Below are positions 43,280-54,804 of a stretch of 64,000 nt of DNA, one piece after another (positions within the stretch are counted from its first letter, which is position 1; every line of letters starts with the position of its first letter). Both the position numbers and the translations under genes were made by a program. The notes under the pieces are model-generated. The model saw nothing but the letters and a program-made list of their open reading frames with translations, was not told where the DNA came from and ran no database searches. The stretch is from Phanerodontia chrysosporium (taxonomy: Eukaryota > Basidiomycota > Agaricomycetes > Polyporales > Phanerochaetaceae): contig MJGA01000014.1 of assembly GCA_001910725.1 (NCBI GenBank), positions 855,980 through 919,979 of the forward strand, read 5' to 3'.

Positions 43280-46200
43280 TTAGAGGTGACGCCCCTCCTC
43301 CCAATCGAGATCGGCCTTGGCGCAATCAGAGGCAGAAAGGTGGGAGACGTCGACTTCGGTGACGAACGGGCGAAAAGAGGCGGCGAGGGCTTCGAAGGCG
43401 GTGGCAGCGAGCTTGCGGGGCGCTTCCGGATTTTCGCGATGGAATTTGTTGACCAGAGCTTTGGCGTGTTTGAGGTTGTCTGCCTTTTCCCACGTGTCGC
43501 CGGCTTGGCCGTAGCCTTTCCAGCGGACCTTGTACTGCAGTTGTCGGCGGTATATGCGGCTGTCGAGGACTTTCTCGACGACGTATTCCTCTTCGCCGGC
43601 AACCTTGACAGGTTTGGGTGGCAGGGGCTTCTCAACGCCCTGATCGTGCCACGGGCTGAGGCGGTTGACATGGAAAACCGGGTGGATTTTCAGCCAGCTC
43701 GGGAGCTCGAGCCGATAGTCCAGATCGCCGATCTTTTCCAGAATCTTAAACGGACCCAGCTGGCGGGGGCCGAGCTTGGGCGAGGGCTGATCGATGCTGA
43801 GGTCCTTCGTGCTGAGCCAAACCTGATCACCGACCTTGAAGGAGTGGGCGCGTTTCTTCGCGGCCTCGTACTCTTCTTTCATGTGGGCTTTGGTTAGGCG
43901 CAGGGCAGCTTCGGCCTCTTTGCGGACGTGAGCCATGCGGTCTAGGCGCTCGTCGAGGGCGGGAACGTTGGTGTGTTTACCGGCTGGGATCGTGAAGTCC
44001 GGTGTGTAGCCGTAAACAATCTCGAAGGGCGTGCGCTCGGTAGCACTGGACACGTGTGAGTTCAGGGTGAACTCGGCCATCGGGAGCCAATCGACCCAGT
44101 CATCTTGGCGCTGGGAGACGAAGAGACGCAGGAATTTCTCGACTTCCTGGTTCTTGCGCTCGACCTTGCCATTGCCTTCGGGGTGATACGCCGTGGTGAG
44201 GCCGGTAGCGATGCCGAGGCGCTTGTACAACGCTCGCATGTACTGGGCTGCAAACTGGGGTCCTCGATCAGAGAAGATCTTGCGTGGGAGGCCGTGAAGA
44301 CGGAAGATGTCCGTGTAGTGGACGTCGCCCATGCCGGCAGCGGTGATCGTCGAGTCGACCGGCACAAGGTGGCACTGGTCCGAGTAATGGTCCACGTAGA
44401 CCGCGATCGAGTCCTTTTTGGTCTTGGCGTCGCGCGGGAGTTGTGTGATGAGATCCACGCCGACGTGTTCCCAGGGCCCTGAAGGGACATCGTGGGGCTG
44501 CAGGGTGGCTTTCGGATGTGGGGCGGACTTGTACCGTTGACATTGATCACAGCCGAGCACGTAGCGGCTAACATCGGCAGAGATGCGCGGCCACCAATAG
44601 TACCGAGAGACCAACTCAAGGGTGGTGTGTTTCCCAGGGTGTCCGGCAGTCGGCGCGTCGTGACAAGACTTGATGACGTCGTTGCGCAGCGCGGCACTGT
44701 TCGGGACATAGACTTTCCCATGGTAGTACAGAAGGCCGTTGTCCTCTTCCCATTCGAGAACGCCGTTGCGCAGCTTGCGGGGCCCCTTGGTCCGGAGAGT
44801 CTGCAGGGCGTCTGCGACTTCCTTTTCCTTTTCGGAGCAGTCGCGAATGCGCTTCTCGAGGGGGGAGGGGCTTGCGAAGGCTGCCGTGGTGGCTATCTTA
44901 AACAGCTCTGGCTTCAATACTACCTGCGAGCGATTGTCTTCCTCGTCGGAGACATGCAGCGAGGAGGGCCGGGAGAGCGGATCAGCGAGGAGATGGGTCT
45001 TGCCGGGGCGGTGGATGATGCGGAAGTCGTACTCGGCGAGGTAGGAGGCCCACCGGGCTTGTCGCCGCGTGAGATTCTGCGCAGTCTTCCAGTACTGGAG
45101 ATTCTGATGATCGGTCCAGATCTCAAAAGGCTCCGGGAGACCTTCGAGGAACTGGCGCCAGTCCTTGAGAGCTTCGATGATTGCAAGCATCTCACGGTCC
45201 CAGATCTCGTAGTTCCGCTCGGCGGGGCTCATGGTCTGCGAGCGATACGCGATTGGATGCCAGAGACCATCTTCAGGGTTGCGTTGGACTATCACTCCGC
45301 CAGTGGCGTAACCAGAAGCATCGGTCTCGACGCGAGTTGGCCGATCAATGCTCCACATGACGAGCACGGGCTGAGTCGTGAAAGCGCGCTTGAGCGTCTC
45401 GAAGGCTTCTGCCTGTGCGGGACCCCAATTAAACGGAGTATCCTTCTTCGTCAGATCGTGCAGCGGGCGGCAGATCTTTGAGAAGTCTTTGATGAAACGG
45501 CGATAGAAGTTGGCGAACCCGACAAAGCCTCGTACGTCTTTGAGGTTCTTCGGGGTCGGCCACTCGGCTACTGCCTTAACCTTGCCGGGGTCCATGCCGA
45601 CTTGTCCCTCGCTGATGAGGAGCCCGAGATACTCGATCTCTGAGCGCTCGAACTCGCACTTCTCGGGCCGAAGATACAGATCGTATTTGGCGAGGCGTGC
45701 CAAGACTTCGTGAACAATCTTCCGATGTGAAGCGAGATCGTTCGACCAGATGAGAATGTCGTCGAGGTAAACTGCGACCTTGCTCTCAGCGATGAGGTCG
45801 GCGAAGATGTGGTTCATGAGGGCCTGAAACGTGGCAGGGCTGTTGCACAGACCGAAATACATGACTCTGGGCTCGAAGAGGCCACGGTTGGTGACGAAGG
45901 CGGCTTTCCACTCGTCACCTTCCTTAATCCGGACGTTGTTGTAGCCCCAACGGACGTCGAACTTGGTGAAGATCTTAGCGCCCTGGAGCTTCCCGATGAT
46001 GTCGGAGGCGAGCGGAAGGGGGTAGCGATTCTTCACAGTGATGTCGTTGAGCTTGCGGTAGTCCTGAATGAACCGGAGCTTGCCGTCCTTTTTCTTAATG
46101 AAGAAGACGGGGGAAGCGATCGGAGACTTGCTGGGGACGATGTAGCCCTTGGCGAGTGCGTCGTCGATGAACCGCTGTAGTTCTTCATTCTCGATCGGGG

Positions 46201-46954
46201 ACATGGGATAAACCTTCGATTTGATCGAGGCCGGGGCGTCCGGGACGAGATCTATCGCGTGATCCCAGGGCTGGTGCTTCGGAAGGCGGTGCGATTCTTC
46301 TTCAGAGAACACCTTCTTGTGTCGGTGGTACTCCTTGGGAACCAGCTCCTCAAACGTCTTGGTGTACTTCTCGCGATTGGCTTCGACAGCGATCGCTTGC
46401 GAGTAAGTGTAGCCGGCGAGGATCCAGACTTCGTCCTTGGCATCCTCAACAATGCCTGCTCGAAGCCATTCACGGCGTTCGGAGCGGTTGGCGTCAATCT
46501 GATGGATACCGAAAACCGGGGTGTCCTCAGCTCCGCCGCGGAGCTGAAACTGGACATCTCCCGTTTCCCAGTCGATGTTCGGATTCCATTTCTTGAGCCA
46601 CGGAAGTCCGAGGATGACGTTTTCGGGACCGATGTTCGTGACAAGAAACTCCTCCTTAAACGTGTAAGAACCCACAGTGAGCTGGAGCCTGGCACGACGT
46701 GTGATAGACCCTGCTTCATTCTTAGTTCCGTCGATGTTGTACAGTGTGATCTCCTTCTTGAGCGGTGCCGTGAGGATCTTATGCTGCTTACAGAAATCCT
46801 CGTGGATGAACAGCGAAGTCGCACCGGAGTCAATCATTGCAGGCGTGCGAATAGTTTTATTGATTCCGGTGAGCTTTACTGGTACACGGTAATGATTCGA
46901 AAACAGATCTAACACTGATATTGTACATGAGCGGATGGTATCTGAAAGGTCCTG
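43280..46954 (-). CDS. pol: gypsy-1 Pol: protease, RT, RNase H, integrase, chromodomain
   Basis: Open frame from the breakpoint at 46954 to the stop at 43280. In order: aspartic protease (MIDSGATSLFIHEDF, ~residue 30); reverse transcriptase with FTKFDVRWGYNNVRI and the catalytic YLDDILIWS (~380); RNase H (VETDASGYATGGVI ... EMLAIIEALKDW); integrase with the HHCC zinc finger (AGHPGKHTTLELV ... CDQCQRYKSAP) and the DDE triad (GVDLITQL, FSDRGPQF, EGNGKVERKNQE); and a C-terminal chromodomain (YVVEKVLDSRIYRRQLQYKV ... WKGYGQAGDTWE). This is a chromovirus. There is no internal stop, so the element was young when split. The N-terminal few dozen codons are at 3095-3172 on the plus strand. Confidence 0.95.
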   Translation of the reverse strand, partial: QDLSDTIRSCTISVLDLFSNHYRVPVKLTGINKTIRTPAMIDSGATSLFIHEDFCKQHKILTAPLKKEITLYNIDGTKNEAGSITRRARLQLTVGSYTFKEEFLVTNIGPENVILGLPWLKKWNPNIDWETGDVQFQLRGGAEDTPVFGIHQIDANRSERREWLRAGIVEDAKDEVWILAGYTYSQAIAVEANREKYTKTFEELVPKEYHRHKKVFSEEESHRLPKHQPWDHAIDLVPDAPASIKSKVYPMSPIENEELQRFIDDALAKGYIVPSKSPIASPVFFIKKKDGKLRFIQDYRKLNDITVKNRYPLPLASDIIGKLQGAKIFTKFDVRWGYNNVRIKEGDEWKAAFVTNRGLFEPRVMYFGLCNSPATFQALMNHIFADLIAESKVAVYLDDILIWSNDLASHRKIVHEVLARLAKYDLYLRPEKCEFERSEIEYLGLLISEGQVGMDPGKVKAVAEWPTPKNLKDVRGFVGFANFYRRFIKDFSKICRPLHDLTKKDTPFNWGPAQAEAFETLKRAFTTQPVLVMWSIDRPTRVETDASGYATGGVIVQRNPEDGLWHPIAYRSQTMSPAERNYEIWDREMLAIIEALKDWRQFLEGLPEPFEIWTDHQNLQYWKTAQNLTRRQARWASYLAEYDFRIIHRPGKTHLLADPLSRPSSLHVSDEEDNRSQVVLKPELFKIATTAAFASPSPLEKRIRDCSEKEKEVADALQTLRTKGPRKLRNGVLEWEEDNGLLYYHGKVYVPNSAALRNDVIKSCHDAPTAGHPGKHTTLELVSRYYWWPRISADVSRYVLGCDQCQRYKSAPHPKATLQPHDVPSGPWEHVGVDLITQLPRDAKTKKDSIAVYVDHYSDQCHLVPVDSTITAAGMGDVHYTDIFRLHGLPRKIFSDRGPQFAAQYMRALYKRLGIATGLTTAYHPEGNGKVERKNQEVEKFLRLFVSQRQDDWVDWLPMAEFTLNSHVSSATERTPFEIVYGYTPDFTIPAGKHTNVPALDERLDRMAHVRKEAEAALRLTKAHMKEEYEAAKKRAHSFKVGDQVWLSTKDLSIDQPSPKLGPRQLGPFKILEKIGDLDYRLELPSWLKIHPVFHVNRLSPWHDQGVEKPLPPKPVKVAGEEEYVVEKVLDSRIYRRQLQYKVRWKGYGQAGDTWEKADNLKHAKALVNKFHRENPEAPRKLAATAFEALAASFRPFVTEVDVSHLSASDCAKADLDWEEGRHL

Positions 46955-46955
46955 C
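46954..46955. other. Inversion breakpoint, right
   Basis: Below this point is gypsy-1 pol. From 46955 on the sequence is the reverse complement of 30567 and downward. At most one or two bases are shared at the junction, with no loss or gain apparent. Confidence 0.9.
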
Positions 46956-47000
46956 TCCCGCCGTGTTGAGTCTCGGTTGCGGGAATTGTATCTTCACTAA
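46956..47000 (+). pseudogene. Severed C-terminus of the A1 SAM-like gene
   Basis: Encodes SRRVESRLRELYLH and TAA, exactly the residues missing from 3173-4035. Confidence 0.88.
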
Positions 47001-47091
47001 GTGCCATGTAATGTAACAATAGTTGTCTGTTTGTAGTAGATATTGTTGGCCAACTTACGAGAGTTTACTGTTGAACGGTGCGAGACTCTGA

Positions 47092-47174
47092 TGGCTGCTC
47101 GAGTAGCGATCGGGGGATGGCGGACATTGAGATTGGTGCTAAGTCCCCCGATCGCTGTTCGAGCAGCGATCGGA
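47092..47174. repeat. Palindrome pair
   Basis: Reverse-complement copy of 30349-30433. Confidence 0.9.
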
Positions 47175-47333
47175 GAGGCACTACCGTTCAGTTCAAGACA
47201 GTGCGCAGGAACGATAAACACGTGCTTCGGCTATCAAGCGTGGGAACAATTAGTAGATTACAAATCGTCACATCGCCCGTTCGCTGTCGAACGCAGCTTC
47301 AAGAGTACCATCACCTCATCGAAGTTAGTTCAT

Positions 47334-47990
47334 ATGGCACAGAACAACCAAGGCGAGGGATTAAACGGAGGAGAGCCCGAGGCGAGGAGAGCGGTGAGCC
47401 ATTAAGCTAAATGAGGTTATTGAGGTTAACGTGGTAGGATAGGCTTTGGGGGAGGAGGCAGCGATGTCCAACGATGGGAGGGAATCGGCCTTTGACGGGC
47501 TATCAGGTGAAGCTTATGGAGAGGAAGCATATGACCTGGCGGACGGTATAAGCGAGGACAACATGGTTGGGAACGCCGAGGAACGAGAAGTTGCTTTGAA
47601 GAAGGCGAGGCTGAGGCGAATCGTGTCAAGTGCTTGGCAGATTACGTCGAGGTTGCTAGAGCTGGAGAAGTTGATCCCTGATATGCAGGCAGGAGATCTG
47701 ACTTGGTTGGTAGTCCAACATGAAATCGTAAGTGACTGGAGGACTGAAAGTCATTGATGGAGGACTGACGGAGCGGTGGTTGTGGACAGAGGCAGTCCAT
47801 TGCTCGATACGGAATGCATGCGTGGCAGCTGGCTGCCTCTCATGCAATCGAGTTTCATGGACTGGAGCGATTGGGCCAGTTCCCAGCGGCTTTCCACTTC
47901 GATCCTGAGGTGGGAATTGTTCATGGATACCGAAGGATCGCGCGAACGCTTATGGAACGGGATGACCGCTGCTACGAACGTCGAGAGTGA
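47334..47990 (+). CDS. YGAW-family small protein next to P1, copy 2 (three exons)
   Basis: Exons 47334-47393, 47443-47727 and 47790-47990. Coding sequence matches 29532-30188. The acceptor of intron 1 must be the second AG (gatag), because the first leaves an in-frame TAG. Confidence 0.8.
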
Positions 47991-48280
47991 ATTTAATTAT
48001 GGGTATCCATCATCGAAACTCAGTAATAAATTTCATTGTGTTCTATTTTATATCGGACGAAGAGGAAGACATGAGACGAGATTCCAAATTTGTGAAGAAA
48101 AGGACGGGGTTGGCTAAGGCCTTCAGACTGCAGGCCAGTGTGAATGGGATGGCCTGACAGGATGTGAAGCGTGATACAGGCGCCCGAGCAGAGCTTGCGA
48201 GTTAAGACCAAAGTCAAAATAAACCACTCACAGAAATGGCCATGTTTGCAGACGGAGCGTTTGCAGAGATAGAATATTCT

Positions 48281-48603
48281 CCCGATCGCTGGACGAGTAG
48301 CGATCGGAGTGGCACAACGAGAATGGATGCAATCATCCGATCACTACTCGACCAGCGATCGGAAAAGAGGCACCATATTGGCGCAGGATTGAATTGAGAG
48401 GTGTCACCGACCGCTGGTCGAGGAGCGATCGGGGAGTCAGGCAACATGCCCAAATTCCTGCTCAATCCGATCGCTGCTCGACCAGCGGTCGGAAGAGCAA
48501 GGTGAATTTGATGGGACAGCGTAGTGACAGCCAAACATGCTGCGAAATTGCATTCTCGCCATTCCTGAGTGCTCCCGATCGCTCCTCGAGCAGCCATCGG
48601 GAA
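48281..48603. repeat. Palindrome cluster, 5 units
   Basis: Reverse-complement copy of 28917-29243, with scattered point differences in arms and spacers. Confidence 0.9.
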
Positions 48604-51264
48604 GACACAAAAAGTTATGTCCACATTGAGCCTTATCAAATAAATTAATTAGTTGTGTTAATTCCAAATCTGGACGGCGTGCAATCGATCGCATGCTGAT
48701 CGAGGCGTTTTTTACTCACTCAACCACCACTCGGTCGAGAAACTCGCGAACAACAGCAACAGCAACAGCAACAACAACAGCAACAACAACAGTAAGTGGG
48801 ACATTGTCATTAGGGTGCAGAGCAAGTCTGACAGGGAAGGTCGCCCTAGGAAACATGTCTGAAAAATCGAAATCTGGTACACGGAAGGCGAGGTCGTCTC
48901 TCGCAGCTGCACCTGAGGCCGGGTCGTCGGCGACAGGGCGCGGCAGCAACGTGGCGGGAGATCGCCGTGGAGGATCGGAAGGCAAAGGAAAAGGGAAGGG
49001 AAAAGGCAAGAACGTGACGATCGACGAAACTACGGTGCGCTTGATACGTCATGGGAACTCCTGTTGGGAGTTCCCTGCAGGGTAAAATGAAGTGCTGACG
49101 TGATGAACAGAAGCAAAAGGTTGACGCGGAGATCCAGAAAAAGACAAGCGAGCTGGAGAGGACGCACACAGAGCAGCTGCAGCAGTTGTCCAAGGCGGCG
49201 AAGAAGGCACTGCTCGGACATGCGCGGATGAACTTGTCAGAAGGCGCGTCGGTCGAGCTCGAACACGGTATCTACAACACGCGCGCGCTCCTGAAGCAGG
49301 CTACGCAGAATCTGAAGAACGGCATGATCGAGGCTGGCATCCGGCGCTGCGACGCGACGTCGGTGATTCTGATTCCGGTCCACGTCAAGACGCAGCTGAA
49401 GCCCGACGCGGTCGAGCGGCTGAGCAAGTGCCGGGACCTCGACCGACTGCGCGAGCTGTCGATCTCAGAGGCAAGCGAAGAAGAGTGGCCGACGGTCGAG
49501 TCGCTCGTCAAGGAGGACGTCAAGATGTTGCCCTCTTGTGGCGGACAGCACCGTCAGGCGGCGCTGCGTGCGGTTCTCAAAACTGCGGAGACGCAGATCG
49601 CGGCGGCGATGCAACGCTACGCGACGATCGAGGCCGATCTGGGGAGCCTTCAGGACCAGGCTTTGAAAGAAGACCTCGCGAGCGAGAAGATCGGCGCGGA
49701 GCAGCCGTCGGCACGGCGCAAGAACTTCCTGGAGGAGGAGAGAGAGAAACTGCTCATGTCGATGGCGAAGTGGGAGAGGATCCGGAAGGATGGCGGACTC
49801 TGGACTGTGGCTTTGTATGACGCTGGTGAGTGCGAGGCTCGAGTGGAACGCGTCTCGAGGGAGCTGAAAGTTGTGCGCAACAGATTTATTGGCTATGGAC
49901 GATTTGTACGCTATGGCAAGGAACGAGGCGGACCCCAAATATGTGGAATCGAACGAGGAGTTCTTGGACATGCTGATGGTACAGGTGGCGCAGATGCGGG
50001 ACCGCTACATCTACGGCGAAGGCGAGGACGGCGAGGCGGCGGCGGCGGCGGCGATGGCTACTGCGGCAAGCGAACTGGAGGGTGTGCCGCACGCGGTCCA
50101 AGAAAGCAATCGGCTCAAGGAGAGGGCGCGGCTTGCGATGGAGGAGGTGAAGACACTCGAGGCGAAGATCAAGGCCGCGTCGAAGGCGAGGCAAGACGTG
50201 TCGGCGTTGAAGCAGGAGCTCGCGGCGGCGAAGGTCGAGGCTTCGGAGGCGAAGACTGCTGCGAACGAGGCAGTCGCGGCAGCTGAAGCAGCGCGGGTGA
50301 AGGAGACGGAGGCCGCGATGAAGGAGAAGAACACGAAGTCGCGGGGCGTCATGGACACGCTGAAGCAGAAGGCGAACGACAGGGCTGGCAATAAACCGGG
50401 CCCTGTCATAGGCCTGGTACGTTGCGAGCATGCGGTCGCGTTCTTGATCCGTGTGGTGCGTGGACGCCGTGCGCTGGCTCGGCATCCGCTGTGGAAGGTC
50501 CCGGAGTTGTTCGCGCATCTGCTTGGAACGTCTGGAGCGGTGAGTTTGGGAATTTTTTCTTTTCGTGCGAACGAACTGAGATAATGTATTTGTGCGGGCA
50601 GATTACATCGGAAATAGTCGACACGCTATGGGAGCGGATGGACGCTATGGGGCGAATGGTGGCGGAGTGCGGCTCGCAGCAGGAGGTGAGGACGTGGGTG
50701 CAGAGCCTCGTCGAGAAGAGCGACACGCTGGACGAGAAGGCGTTGAAGCAGAACGAGGAGGAGCAGCGTGGATGCTGGCTGCGGTACCTGGGGAACCCTC
50801 GCCAGAAGCCGTCGTACGACATCCTCGAGGACCTGCTGCCGGTGATCGACGAGGCGTACCTGGAGGCGTTCCCTCGTACATCGGACGGCGAGCCGAGCGA
50901 CGCGATCATGGCGCTGACGGCGGATGGAAGTCAATCGCTGGGCGAGCAGAAGATGGTGATGAAGGCGATGGATCACTACCGGAACACGCTGTTGGACAAG
51001 ATCGAGAAGGTGGTCGAGAGGTTCGGCAAGAAGGAAACGCGATACTCGGAGTCGCAGAAGGCTTTGTGGCGACAGGTCGCGGCGAAGGTTCACGTCTTCA
51101 CGACGCTGGCTGGGTTTCCCGAAAGCTACGTGCCGCGTATGCCTCTGCCGTCGTACAGCTTCATCCAGGACTTGATGCGTCGGCTCGATCTGAGCCAAAG
51201 CGGTATCGCGATGGTGAGTACTGCTCGACACTTCGTATCCACGTTCACCACACATTGTCCTTCC

Positions 51265-51568
51265 CCGACCGCTCCTCGAGCAGCGGTCGGGGCGAGGCAC
51301 AGGTGCTCGGTCCCCGACCGCTCTTCGACCAGCGGTCGGGGCGAGGGGCAGGTGCTCGTTCCCCGACCGCTCTTCGAGCAGCGGTCGGGGCGAGGTGCAG
51401 GTGCTCGTTTCCCGACCGCTCCTCGAGCAGCGGTCGGGGCGAGGCGTGCGTACTCGTTCCCCGACCGCTCCTCGAGCAGCGGTCGGGGCGAGGCATGCGT
51501 ACTCGTTCCCCGACAGCTCCTCGCGCACCTACACCTCGCCCCGACCGCTCCTCGAGGAGCGGTCGGGG
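51265..51568. repeat. Palindrome cluster, 7 units, P1 copy 2 intron 4
   Basis: Same as 25954-26261 in reverse. The whole intron (51214-51630) is 417 bp, divisible by three, and has no stop in the frame of the flanking exons. Confidence 0.92.
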
Positions 51569-54497
51569 AGCTCACTTACTATGCACAATCCTCAGTCTAT
51601 CTCGACCCAACACTAATCAATGTCCCACAGGCGTGTTCGATGATTGACCCCAGTATCCCCACCCTCGTCAGGAAGTCCAACAGCTCACCTCTCGTCGCCC
51701 GCGATGTCTCGGATGCTGCCCGACGCGCGCTCATGAATCCCAATAGCGGCATCAAGTTTGGGTCAGACGAACGCGCTCGGAAAGAGGTTTGTACATAATC
51801 CGTCATACCGTACAACGGCTCACTTCATGTTCCCAGCTACTCTGGACGCTATTCAACGCCTGCCCCGTCACCTTGTACGAGCTCACCTTCTTGGCAGACA
51901 AGATGCCACCGCGTCTCGTCGACAGGAAGGTCCAGGTCAATGTCCTCATGGATCGTTGGACTCTCAGCCCCCACATCGACCTCAACGAAGCCAAACAGTT
52001 GTACGCCCGCCGTCGCGCCGATACCTCCCTCAAGAACCAGAAATATATGAAGGCTATCAAAACTCTCTTCGGCATCAACAAACGAGGCGCCTCGAAGGTA
52101 GAAGATCTCGGAATCGTTCCCGACAAAGACGTCGTCGACCCGGATGCCGACTACGTCCCTGGCACAGATGCCATCGTAGCCGACAACGGCGAGGACTTCG
52201 ACGACGGCGACGAGATCGATCCCAGCGACGATGACAACGACGACGGCGACGACGACAACGACAACGACGACGAGGGTGACGACGACCGCGACGACGAGAA
52301 CGACGATGACGATGCGCTGGACGAACACGATACCACCGAGAAGGACGAGAACGACATGGATGAAGACGACGACGACAGCGACGAGGAGCCCGCCCACAAG
52401 CAGAAGCAGAAGAAGTCCGCGCTCAAATCCAGGCCCAAAAAGACCACTGCGACCAGGGGGCCGAGGCCGTCCACCTCGCGTGCGAAGGGCAAGGCACGTG
52501 CGACAGTCTTGGATGAACCCGTCGAGACAGACGTCACCAAGGGCGTCAAGGGCAAGGGCAAGGCCAAGGCCAAGGGCAAGGGCAAGGAAGTCAAGGCCGG
52601 AAAAAGCAAGGGCACGGGTAAGGGCAAGGGCAAGGACAAGGACAAGGACCCTGCTCCCGTTGCCGACTCCGGTTTCGTCGACATTTCTCCCTACCGCGAA
52701 TGGCTGAACCCGACGAACTTCCCCCTCCTCGAGGTAGTTCAGAATATCGTCGACGACCTCCAGTTCTGCAAGCCCATCATCGACTCATTCGTCGTAGGCA
52801 AGACGACAGAGCGTCGTTGGAAAGACTCCCACCTCCGCGAAAACGTTCCCTCATCCATCCCCGCGCAGTGGCTGCTGCGCATTCACTACAACTATCCCGC
52901 CATCGGCAGCAACTCAACGCGCGTCATCGTCCGTGACCTTCTCATCGCCCTGCACTTCGAATACGCATACTCGACGGTCGTGCTCTCAAAAATCAAGGAC
53001 ATGATCGTTTTCCGCAAGACCCGCGACATCCTCCAGGACGTGCTCGACAAGTACTGCCGCCCATCCCTCACACGCGACCAGCTCCTCCTCGTCAGTCAGC
53101 GCGAATGGCAGTGGCCAGACAGATACCGCGTCACTTTGAACGACGCCGATTACGATTGGTGCGCCCCATCCGCAAGCGACACGAAGTTCTGGCTTGTCCG
53201 CCGCGCGACGATCGCCAGCGAGAAGCAGAAAGTCCTCGCGCCCATTCTCAAGGCCCTTGGGCTCGCATCTGCGTCGGCATTCAACCCCGAGACCTCTCAG
53301 GTCATGCCTGGGTCCGTCTCACAGTCCGTCTTCTTCGCTGCGCAAGGATTCCTCACGGTGAGAATCCTGAAGCCGTCTCGCCGCGTTACTTGCTCACCCT
53401 TCGTACAGGCACTCATGGGTAACATGCAGCACAAGTACGAGATCGAGAAGATCAGGCTCCAGTTGCGGAACCAGCACCCGGAGAGGGAGACGCGCGAAGT
53501 CCTCGAGAAGAGGCTCGAGGAGGAACGGTACTTCGACCCGTCGAAGTACTGGAACATGTATCCGCTGCCGACCGAAGGGATTCGAACCGTGGTTGACTAC
53601 GACAAGGCATCACCCTGGAACCTCAACGCGCTGACCTCCTTCGATCCAGATGGCCCACCTCGCGTTCCGTTGACGAGGACGCCTCCGGCCAACTCGGGAT
53701 CAGACTCGGCTGGCAAGGGCGCGACTTCAGACGCGATCGAGATCGACAACAACGAGCTCGTCATCGTACCCAAGTCGTTCGAGGTCTATGTCGGTCAAAA
53801 GCGCACGTATACCCCACCCTCAGCTCAGGAAGTTGCGGCAACGACGTCTCCGGAAGCAGCTCCCTCGACGCCCAAGAAGCGGAAACACAACGTGACGTCT
53901 TCGCCGCAGAGCGGTTCCACCGGCGAGACCCCCTCGACGAGGTTGGCGAGGAGTGGTTCCGTGGTTCGGTCACCTGTGAAGAAGAAGGCCCGCCACGACG
54001 AGGGTGAGGTCTCGGCCGTGGACGAAGACGTCGAGATGGATGAGGCCGACGAGCCTTTGACCAATCTTGCGTCGACCTCCGCTTCCAAGCCCAAGCCCCG
54101 CCCTCGGCGAGCTGCGTCGAAGACACCGCAGTACGCTATGGCCGGTGAAGACTGGGACTCGGGCTCCTCGGACGAATACGCTGACGATGGCTCCAGCAGC
54201 GAGCTGTCGACATCGGACGACGAGGGAGTATCCGAGTCTGACGACGAGCTTTCGGACGACCCCGAGCTGCGGCAGTACGTCGCTGAGGCACTCGCAAGGA
54301 AGAAGGGAAAGGAGTTGGCTATGATGCACGCTGAGGCTGCGTCTCAAGCTGCGCAAGACGATCGCCATCGTCGGGCTGAAGCTCAAGAACGAGAACGCAA
54401 GTTGCGCAGAGAGAAGCGGCTCTCACGTCGAAGGGGACAGGAGCAGGTCGCGGCGCGAAATATCTCTGGTGAGTTCGCCCATTTCGATGTCCCTCCT

Positions 54498-54804
54498 TCG
54501 ATCGCTCCTCGAGCAGCGATCGGATTGCGTACGCTTCCCCCGACCGCTCCTCGAGCAGCGATCGGATTGCGTACGCTTCCCCGACCGCTCTTCGAGCAGC
54601 GATCGGATGTTGCATACGTCTTTCCCGATCGCTGTTCGAACAGCGATCGGGTTGCGTAAGCTCTATCCGATCGTTCTTCGAACAGCGATCGGATTGTGTA
54701 CTGCGTTCCCGACTGCTCCTCGAGCAGCGATCGGATAGCGTACGAGTTCTCAATCTTCTGTCGAGAACCAACGTTTCCCCGATCGCTATTCGAACAGCCA
54801 TCGG
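54498..54804. repeat. Palindrome cluster, 7 units, P1 copy 2 intron 7
   Basis: Seven palindromes in intron 54469-54860; copy 1 has nine in a longer intron. Confidence 0.9.

Noticed and set aside
50626..51528. Long antisense frame (about 300 codons) over P1 exon 4 and intron 4
   Set aside because: A shadow of the coding exon plus the stop-free palindromes. It has no own splice structure or conserved domain and follows from the palindrome being open in all frames.
52151..52684. Ser/Val-rich frames opposite the Asp/Glu tract of P1
   Set aside because: Reverse reading of GAC/GAG repeats. The same happens opposite the acidic tracts of the SAM-like genes (for example 38319-38732).
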